This document shows, one piece after another, positions 24,160 through 30,122 of a stretch of 35,067 nt of DNA. The number at the start of each line of letters is the position of its first letter. Position 1 is the first letter of the stretch. The DNA lies in assembly GCA_964235615.1 (NCBI GenBank), contig CAXSEE010000022.1, forward strand, positions 1 through 35,067, in the 5' to 3' direction. The position numbers and the translations under genes were made by a program. The notes below the pieces were generated by a model that saw only the letters and a program-made list of their open reading frames with translations, ran no database searches and was not told the origin of the DNA. This DNA is from Lichenicoccus sp964235615 (lineage in GTDB: Bacteria; Pseudomonadota; Alphaproteobacteria; Acetobacterales; Acetobacteraceae).

Positions 24160-24303
24160 GTCGACTTGACGCTGGCGGAGCGGGAGTGTTGCAGTCAAGC
24201 GAACAGACCCATGACGGCAGGACGATCGGGTGAAGGCCTGCGTGACAAACCGCTGAAAAGCCGGAATCTGTGTCGATCCTCCGAATTCATTTGGAGGGAG
24301 GCA
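24160..24303. other. Leader of the ABC operon, no gene seen
   Basis: 144 bases upstream of the ATPase gene with no convincing ORF. I looked on the minus strand for a TPP riboswitch core (CTGAGA ... ACC.TGATC) because of the Thi-like importer and did not find one. No clear sigma70 promoter stands out. Confidence 0.5.
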
Positions 24304-24489
24304 GTCACTTTTCTCAAGCACGTCAGCGGATTGTCCGACCATCGCCAAGTGGGCGAGGTGACCTGTCCGCTCGACGAAGTGCTGTTGCCGTGCCTGCCTG
24401 CGGTGCTGGCCGTTTCGCGACGGGACGCCTGCGCACGACCACCTGGGCGACATCTTCGCCGCCTAGGTCGCCTGGTTGACTGGCGCGCC
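24304..24489 (+). pseudogene. ISAs1-family transposase remnant
   Basis: Two pieces in different frames. VTFLKHVSGLSDHRQVGEVT, CPLDEVLLPCLPAVLAV (24304-24411) matches the DDE_Tnp_1-associated N-terminus of ISAs1 transposases (FLxxLxxxPDxRxxxGxxxPLxxxLLLxLxAVLAG). Then FRDGTPAHDHLGDIFAA from 24413 and, after a TAG at 24464, VAWLTGAP, match the segment that follows in the family. About 40 codons are missing between the pieces, a few more before VAWL, and the whole catalytic DDE region is gone. It is a relic without visible terminal inverted repeats. Confidence 0.65.
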
Positions 24490-24501
24490 TTGGACCCCCT
24501 G

Positions 24502-24608
24502 GCGAAGCCCTGAGAATCCATAGGATTGGTTTGCAAAGGCCAAGGCCTTTGGCGGGTCTGGGCAGAGCCCAGCCTTACCTTCCAACGGTCAATCTCACCG
24601 CCGCTCGG
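24502..24608. repeat. Dispersed repeat copy A with inverted twin hairpin
   Basis: Near-identical to 30004-30120 in the same orientation. It contains CAAAGGCC-AA-GGCCTTTG (24534-24551), a GCGGGT spacer, and CTGGGC-AGA-GCCCAG (24558-24572), then a 36-base tail differing from the other copy at two bases. The left arm (GGCGAAGCCCTGAGAATCCA) is a worn remnant of a first twin hairpin. It ends 16 bases before the M20 stop codon, where the hairpins could end transcription from both sides. Confidence 0.85.
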
Positions 24609-24623
24609 GATCGGACATGCCGC

Positions 24624-25892
24624 TCATGCGTCGCCTGGCGGCGCGAGCAGCTCGACGAGCGCGCAGGCGACGATCTCCGTCGCGAAACGGGCGTCGCTCA
24701 GCACCAGGCGCTCGTCGGCACGGTGGCCGCGCGCGTCCTGCAGGCGCCGTGGCCCCGCGCCGTAGAGCACGGTCGCCGCACCTGCCTCGCCATAGAGCCG
24801 CGCGTCGCAGAAGAGCGGCATGCCGTGGGCTGGGATGGTCTCGCCGAGCACGCGCCCGGCATGACGCTGCAGGGCTTCGATCACCGGCGCCTGGCGCGCG
24901 TTCGGCACGAGCGCGCGCGCGAGCAGGATCCGGCGCACCGCGACCTGGCGGAGCGGCAGGCCGGCGACGGCTTCGGCGACCACCGAGCGCAGCCGCGTTT
25001 CGACCAGGTCCGGATCTTCCTCCGGCAGCAGGCGGCGATCGACCGTCAGCCGCGCCCGGTCGGCAACGACATTCGTGCTGGTGCCGCCTTCGATGGTTCC
25101 GATCACGAGGTTCGGATGCCCGATGCCCGGGACCTGCGAGCGTATCTGGGGATAGCTCTCGCGCTCGCGGTAGAGCGCCGCCATGACCTGTGCCGCGGCT
25201 TCCAGCGCGTCCGCGCCCGTCTCCGGCCATGCCGCGTGCGCCGAAACACCACGGATCTCGATCTCCAGATGCAGGCAGCCGGCGTGCGCGATCATCACGG
25301 CATAGGTGAAGCCCGCGCAGATGGCGACGTCTGGCCGCGTGATGCCCTGCTCGAGTAGCCAGCCGGGACCGATCGCGCCGCCGGTCTCTTCGTCATAGGT
25401 GACATGCAGCTCCACCGTGCCGCAAAGCGGCGTACCGCATCCCTCGATCGCGCGCAACGCAAAGGCATAGGTGGCGACGTCGGATTTGGAGACAGCCACG
25501 CCACGTCCGTACATGACGCCGTCCCTGATCTCGGCACCATAGGGATCGGTGGACCAGCCGGCACCGGGCGGCACCACATCGCCATGGGCGTTGAGCGCGA
25601 TCACCGGGCCGCCAGCGGCGAAACGACGGCGTATCACCAGGTTGGTGGCGCTGATCATGCCCGCCGCCTCGACCCGGTCGCGCGGCACGGGATGGCGCTC
25701 GACCTCGAAGCCGAGCTGTTCGAGGGCGTGCGCCGTATGCTCGGCATGCGTTGCGCAATCGCCCGGCGGGTTGTCGGAGGCGACACGCACCAGCGAGGCG
25801 AGGAACGGGACCTGGACAGCCTCGAACTCCTGGTCCAGAAGCTGCGCGATCGCCGCCGCCGCCTTATCGTTTCTCGTGATCCGGTTTGTCAT
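24624..25892 (-). CDS. M20-family metallo-amidohydrolase (ArgE/DapE-like)
   Basis: 422 residues from ATG 25892 (MTNRITRNDK), with AGGA just upstream; the longer open frame overlaps the TonB receptor gene and is ignored. Zinc-site features are intact: NAH103GD105VVPPG, YGRGVAVSKSD138, the DE168E169TGG general base and metal Glu pair. The dimerisation lid has RGVSAHAAWPETGADAL, and the C-terminal metal His is expected around 380. Family members deacylate N-acyl amino acids or succinyl-diaminopimelate, or hydrolyse N-carbamoyl amino acids. Beside a hydantoinase, an N-carbamoyl- or N-acyl-amino acid substrate is likely; this is inference. It is the last gene of its strand before a repeat. Confidence 0.9.
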   Translation of the reverse strand: MTNRITRNDKAAAAIAQLLDQEFEAVQVPFLASLVRVASDNPPGDCATHAEHTAHALEQLGFEVERHPVPRDRVEAAGMISATNLVIRRRFAAGGPVIALNAHGDVVPPGAGWSTDPYGAEIRDGVMYGRGVAVSKSDVATYAFALRAIEGCGTPLCGTVELHVTYDEETGGAIGPGWLLEQGITRPDVAICAGFTYAVMIAHAGCLHLEIEIRGVSAHAAWPETGADALEAAAQVMAALYRERESYPQIRSQVPGIGHPNLVIGTIEGGTSTNVVADRARLTVDRRLLPEEDPDLVETRLRSVVAEAVAGLPLRQVAVRRILLARALVPNARQAPVIEALQRHAGRVLGETIPAHGMPLFCDARLYGEAGAATVLYGAGPRRLQDARGHRADERLVLSDARFATEIVACALVELLAPPGDA

Positions 25893-25951
25893 GATCCTGG
25901 GCCCATGCGCCGCTGGTGCTGCTGCATCTGAAAGGACGTTACCCTGCCACC

Positions 25952-28414
25952 TCAGAAGCTGTAGGCGAGCCGTGCGTAGTAGAACCCGCCATCCTGCCCG
26001 ATCTGCTGTATGAACTCGTCGTAGGGCATGACGCCCAGATAGGATCCGGCCAGCGGGATCCGGCTGGGATGGGTGTTGAACACGTCCGTGGCGCCGACAG
26101 CGAACCGCAGCGGCCGAATGATCCGGACGCCGACTTCGAGGTCGGTCAACCAGCGCGGCTTGGCAGTGTAGGGTATGAATTTCGTCAGGGAGAACGCGTT
26201 CGGACCGGAGTCGTAGGTCAGCTCGTCGGTCACCTGCCCCCATCGGCTCTCACGCACGAGGGCGTCGAACCGGTCGAGTCGCCAGTGCCCGCCGAGGATG
26301 ATCTTGCTGCGAGGTGTCGCCCTGGTCAGGTAACTTACGCCCTGTGCGTTGAGCAGGGGGTTGCCGTTGGTGTCATTGGAGAGATGGTCCAGCGTGCTGC
26401 GGTTGAGGTCCATGGCGATCGTCCAGTCGACCCGGCCATACGCGCCGAACGACGACGGATAGTCGGCGGTCAGGTCCAGTCCCTGCGTGCGCGTGCTTGC
26501 CCCGTTTGAGAAATACTGTGCCGTCACGTCGGTTGGATCGATGCCCGATTGGAGTTGTATGCCCTGGGCGGCCAGGGCGTTGATTGCCTGCGTGCCGCCA
26601 TAACTGCCACCGTCGATGATCCGGTCCCGGATATTGATTTGATAGACGTCCACGGTCACGTGCAGCCGATCGATCGGCTCTAGAACGAAACCGCCGCTGA
26701 TGTTCGTGGACCGCTCCGGCTTGAGCGGCACGGCGCCGAGCAGATGCGCGGCCACGGAGTCTACGGCGAGCTGGCCGCTGGCACCGGTCGGCGACACTTC
26801 GAGATTCGAGAAATGTTCTTCGGCCAGAGTGGGAGCGCGGAAGCCGTTGCTGATCGTCGCGCGCACGGCGAGACGCCGGTTGAAGTCGTAGCGTGTCGCG
26901 ATCTTCCCGGTTTCCGTATTGCCGACATCGGTATAATGCTCGAAGCGCCCGGCGATGTCGACGTCCCAGCCTCTCGTCACATGGGTTTCGAGATCGCCAT
27001 AGGCGGCGTAGACGTCGCGGTAGAAGCCGCCGGTGCTGAGCGGAGACGTGCCGACCAGCGCCTGGGTTCCACTGCCGTAGTATGAGTCCGGAGATCCTGG
27101 ATAGATCGTGTAGTTCTCGAACCTGTGCTCGACGCCGACAGCGACATGCAGTGGCGAGTAGAGCAGTGGAAGCTGGACATCACGGGTCAGGTCGAGATTG
27201 TTGGTCCACTGCGCCTGGTCGTATGCCTGGAGCCGGAACGTCATCGGCGTGAAGCCGGTCGCATTATAGAGGCTGACATTGGCCGAGTCTCTCTGGCCGA
27301 TGTTGATGTGGTCGTCGCCCCAGGTCGTGCTCAGATCCCAGTGGATGCCAAAAATACCGTCTCCCCGTATGCCGATCGTCGTCGCGTAGTCGTTCTCCTC
27401 GCCGACTTCCAGCGGACTGAACCCCTGGGGATCGACTTGCGGCAGAACCGACGGCAGGCGGAAGTTCTCGAACGCCTCGTTGTGGCGATGCGCATAGGTA
27501 AGGTTGCCGTACAGCTCGGCCTCATCGCCGAACAGCGGCTTCATGGCGTTTATCCCGAGATCCTCGCGGGTCTGTTCCGGATCGCCATAGACCTCGTCGT
27601 CGAGGGCGCCGGTTCGGTCGTCGGGGAGGCCTCGATTGGTATGGTCGGCGTGGACGAAATCTCCGCCTATGTGGATGAAGCCGTCCGCTCCCAGTGCCGC
27701 TCCCTTGTCGACCATCAGCGAGCCGGTAAAGCCGTCGCCCTGCTCCGTGAGGCCCGTCTCCCCCTGGGCGCTGCCGCCGAGACCGCTCTTCAGGATGATG
27801 TTGACGACACCCGCGATCGCGTCGGAGCCGTATTGTGCGGCGGCGCCGTCCCGAAGCACTTCGATATGATCGACCATGCTCATCGGTAGCATGTCGATGT
27901 CGACGGGTGTGGTTCCCTCTTGAGGGCCGGAGTCTGCGTAGAGATTGGCCGTCGTGTGACGTCTCTTGCCGTCGATCAGAACAAGCACCTCGTCCGGATT
28001 GAGCCCGCGCAGCCGTATCGCATTCGTCAGCGCCCCGGCGTCGCTGCCGAACGCCTGCAGCGAAATCGATGGGTTGACGATGGCCAGGCCGCTGGTCAGG
28101 TTGATCTGCCCGGTGGCAAGCAGCGAGGCCGCGGTGACGACGTCGATCGGGCTGGTGCTGTCTCGTGCCTTCTTGTTCGTCTCGCGCGTTCCAGTGACGA
28201 TGACGGTCTGGCCCTGGTCTGATGATCCGGTGGCGGGTGCTCCGGAGCTGGCGGCAGGCGAAGTCGCGCTGGCGGCTTGCGTTGCGGCCGTCGCGCCGGA
28301 GCTGGCAGCGGAGTTCAGGGTCTGCGCGTCGGCAGTTGCGAACATGATCGGCAAGGTCGCAGCACCGGCGAGGAACATGCTGCATGCGGGTGCCATCCGG
28401 CGGCAGGCAACCAT
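25952..28414 (-). CDS. TonB-dependent outer-membrane receptor
   Basis: 820 residues from ATG 28414, which has AGGGAGA upstream; the frame extends further but through the control region. Signal peptide (MVACRRMAPACSMFLAGAAT, cleavage after ATADA), a Ser/Ala/Thr-rich spacer, TonB box QTVIVTG, then the plug (SPIDVVTAASLLATG, IRLRGLNPDEVLVLIDGKRR, IEVLRDGAAAQYGSDAIAGVVNIILKS). A long 22-strand type barrel follows, ending in the aromatic YARLAYSF. Residues HTTANLYADSGPQEGTTPVD inside the plug match the iTonB-type catabolic receptors rather than siderophore receptors. It lies 59 bases before the M20 gene on the same strand, so it likely imports that enzyme's substrate. Confidence 0.93.
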   Translation of the reverse strand: MVACRRMAPACSMFLAGAATLPIMFATADAQTLNSAASSGATAATQAASATSPAASSGAPATGSSDQGQTVIVTGTRETNKKARDSTSPIDVVTAASLLATGQINLTSGLAIVNPSISLQAFGSDAGALTNAIRLRGLNPDEVLVLIDGKRRHTTANLYADSGPQEGTTPVDIDMLPMSMVDHIEVLRDGAAAQYGSDAIAGVVNIILKSGLGGSAQGETGLTEQGDGFTGSLMVDKGAALGADGFIHIGGDFVHADHTNRGLPDDRTGALDDEVYGDPEQTREDLGINAMKPLFGDEAELYGNLTYAHRHNEAFENFRLPSVLPQVDPQGFSPLEVGEENDYATTIGIRGDGIFGIHWDLSTTWGDDHINIGQRDSANVSLYNATGFTPMTFRLQAYDQAQWTNNLDLTRDVQLPLLYSPLHVAVGVEHRFENYTIYPGSPDSYYGSGTQALVGTSPLSTGGFYRDVYAAYGDLETHVTRGWDVDIAGRFEHYTDVGNTETGKIATRYDFNRRLAVRATISNGFRAPTLAEEHFSNLEVSPTGASGQLAVDSVAAHLLGAVPLKPERSTNISGGFVLEPIDRLHVTVDVYQINIRDRIIDGGSYGGTQAINALAAQGIQLQSGIDPTDVTAQYFSNGASTRTQGLDLTADYPSSFGAYGRVDWTIAMDLNRSTLDHLSNDTNGNPLLNAQGVSYLTRATPRSKIILGGHWRLDRFDALVRESRWGQVTDELTYDSGPNAFSLTKFIPYTAKPRWLTDLEVGVRIIRPLRFAVGATDVFNTHPSRIPLAGSYLGVMPYDEFIQQIGQDGGFYYARLAYSF

Positions 28415-28480
28415 ATGGTATTCTCCCTGATAGTAGCTAACAATGGTTGCCAGCACCTGGATCGAGGCGCCCGGATATGC

Positions 28481-28513
28481 GGTATGCAATCCCGGTATGC
28501 AATCGGTATACCA
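28481..28513. promoter_or_regulatory. GGTATACC palindrome and direct repeats before the hydantoinase gene
   Basis: GGTATACC at 28505-28512 is a perfect palindrome, preceded by two GGTATGCAATC copies at 28481 and 28494 that share its left half. The array lies in the 143-base divergent region between the TonB receptor and hydantoinase starts, and the same palindrome recurs twice at 33936-34008. The TGGTATACCA core resembles operators of GntR/FCD regulators. No regulator gene is in the window. Confidence 0.55.
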
Positions 28514-28557
28514 CTCGGCCCCGGGTGACCTGCTCGGCGAGGCTCGGAGGGAGATGA

Positions 28558-30015
28558 ATGCAGCTTGACCTTGTTGTTCGTGGAGGAACGGTTGTCACGT
28601 CAGGCGACGTGTTCCCTGCCGACGTCGGTATCCGTGCCGGGCGCATCGTCTGCCTCGGGGAGGGGTTGGCCGGCAGCGAGACGCTCGATGCGCGCGGGCT
28701 CCTGGTGTTCCCCGGCGGGGTAGATTCGCATTGCCATATCGAGCAACTGGAGGCGGATGGCACGGTCCATCGCGAGACGTTCGAGAGCGCAAGCCACTCG
28801 GCTTTTCTCGGCGGCACGACGACCGCAATCTGCTTCTCGCCGCAGTTCAAGGGGGAGCCGATCCGGCCTCGTCTGGAGCAATATCGCAAGCGCGCCTCGC
28901 GCTCGATGATGGATTACAGCTTCCACCAGATCATCACGGACCCGTCCGATGCCGTGCTGAACGATGAATTGCCCGAAATCATCGCTTCGGGGATACGCAG
29001 CTTGAAGGTCTTCCTGACCTACGATCCTTTTCGGCTGACGGACCTGCAATATCTTCGCGTGTTGGCGGCTGCCCGTCAGCATGGCGCGCTCGTTTCAGTG
29101 CACTGCGAGAATTACGACGCCATAGCCTGGCGGACGGCGGATTTGCTGGCGGCCGGGTTGTCGGCTCCACGCTATCATGCATGGTCACGGCCCGTGGTCG
29201 TCGAGCGGGAGGCGACCTACCGGGCCATCGCGCTTGCCGAGCTTGTCGACCAGCCGATCCAGATTTTCCACGTCTCCGCCCCGGAAGTCGCCGTCGAGGT
29301 CGCGCGCGCGCAACGCCGAGGCGTCAAGGTATGGGCGGAGACCTGTCCGCAATATCTCACGCTCGACGCGGAAGACATGAACCGGCCAGGATTCGAGGGT
29401 GCGAAGTTCATGTGCAGCCCGTCGCCGAGGGACGCGGCAGCGCGCGAGGGACTTTGGCAGCAAATCCGTGCCGGCACGCTCGACGTGGTGTCATCGGATC
29501 ATTGCGGCTACCTCTTTGAAGGCACCGAGGGCAAGCGGATGCACGGTGACGAGGCGAGTTTCGCGCAGATACCGAACGGCATTCCCGGGCTGGCGACCCG
29601 GCTGCCGCTGCTTTTCAGCGAGGGCGTGGCAGCCGGCCGGATCAGCCTCAGCGCGTTCGCCGCACTGACCGCCACCAACCCCGCGCGCCTGTTCGGGCTG
29701 TATCCTCGCAAGGGAACCATCGCACCTGGCTCGGATGCCGACCTGGTGCTGTGGGAACCGGCCGGCAAAAGGACCATCACGAACGCCGACCTCGGGCATG
29801 CGATAGATTACACGCCCTACGAGGGCAGGGAAGTGACCGGCAGGCCGGTCTGCACGATCAGCAATGGCCGCATCGTGATGCGCGATGGCGTTGTCCACGC
29901 CCGTCCGGGCGACGGACGGTTCCTGCCCAGGGCGCCCTACGACCTGATCAAGCCCACGGGGACGCGCGTGAAAGACCAGGGCTCTGCCCTGGACCCGCTC
30001 AAGGCGAAGCCTTGA
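28558..30015 (+). CDS. Hydantoinase / dihydropyrimidinase-family amidohydrolase
   Basis: 485 residues with GGAGGGAG directly before ATG 28558. All metal ligands of the family are visible: H58xH60 (VDSHCHIEQ), carbamylated K150 (SLKVFLTYD), H182 (VHCEN), H238 (IFHVS) and D314 (VSSDHCGY). These suggest an active binuclear zinc hydrolase that opens cyclic amides (hydantoins, dihydropyrimidines) to N-carbamoyl acids. C-terminal TxNPARLFGLYPRKGTIAPG is the usual end-of-barrel signature. The last 15 residues (VKDQGSALDPLKAKP) are encoded by a repeat element, so the native stop was probably upstream. It is divergent from the TonB receptor; an M20 enzyme nearby could take the carbamoyl product. Confidence 0.92.
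   Translation: MQLDLVVRGGTVVTSGDVFPADVGIRAGRIVCLGEGLAGSETLDARGLLVFPGGVDSHCHIEQLEADGTVHRETFESASHSAFLGGTTTAICFSPQFKGEPIRPRLEQYRKRASRSMMDYSFHQIITDPSDAVLNDELPEIIASGIRSLKVFLTYDPFRLTDLQYLRVLAAARQHGALVSVHCENYDAIAWRTADLLAAGLSAPRYHAWSRPVVVEREATYRAIALAELVDQPIQIFHVSAPEVAVEVARAQRRGVKVWAETCPQYLTLDAEDMNRPGFEGAKFMCSPSPRDAAAREGLWQQIRAGTLDVVSSDHCGYLFEGTEGKRMHGDEASFAQIPNGIPGLATRLPLLFSEGVAAGRISLSAFAALTATNPARLFGLYPRKGTIAPGSDADLVLWEPAGKRTITNADLGHAIDYTPYEGREVTGRPVCTISNGRIVMRDGVVHARPGDGRFLPRAPYDLIKPTGTRVKDQGSALDPLKAKP
29976..30014 (+). repeat. Twin-hairpin REP-like element inside the hydantoinase 3' end
   Basis: CCAGGGC-TCT-GCCCTGG (29976-29992), ACCCGCT, CAAGGC-GAA-GCCTTG (30000-30014). Same order and similar sequence as 13444-13487. 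It supplies the last codons and stop of the hydantoinase gene and is paired with an inverted copy 30 bases further on. Confidence 0.8.
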
Positions 30016-30120
30016 GAATCCAATCATAGCCATAGAATCGGTTTCCAAAGGCCAAGGCCTTTGGCGGGTCTGGGCAGAGCCCAGCCTTACCTTCCGACGG
30101 TCAATCCCACCGCCGCTCGG
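30004..30120. repeat. Dispersed repeat copy B with inverted twin hairpin
   Basis: Copy of 24502-24608 in direct orientation. It includes CCAAAGGCC-AA-GGCCTTTGG (30045-30064) and CTGGGC-AGA-GCCCAG (30070-30084), then the shared tail to 30120. It fills the space between two converging genes and would make a strong two-way terminator structure. Confidence 0.85.
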
Positions 30121-30122
30121 TA

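Noticed and set aside
24160..24453. Thiamine (TPP) riboswitch upstream of the Thi-like ABC operon
   Set aside because: The conserved CTGAGA and ACC-TGATC cores are not present on the minus strand.
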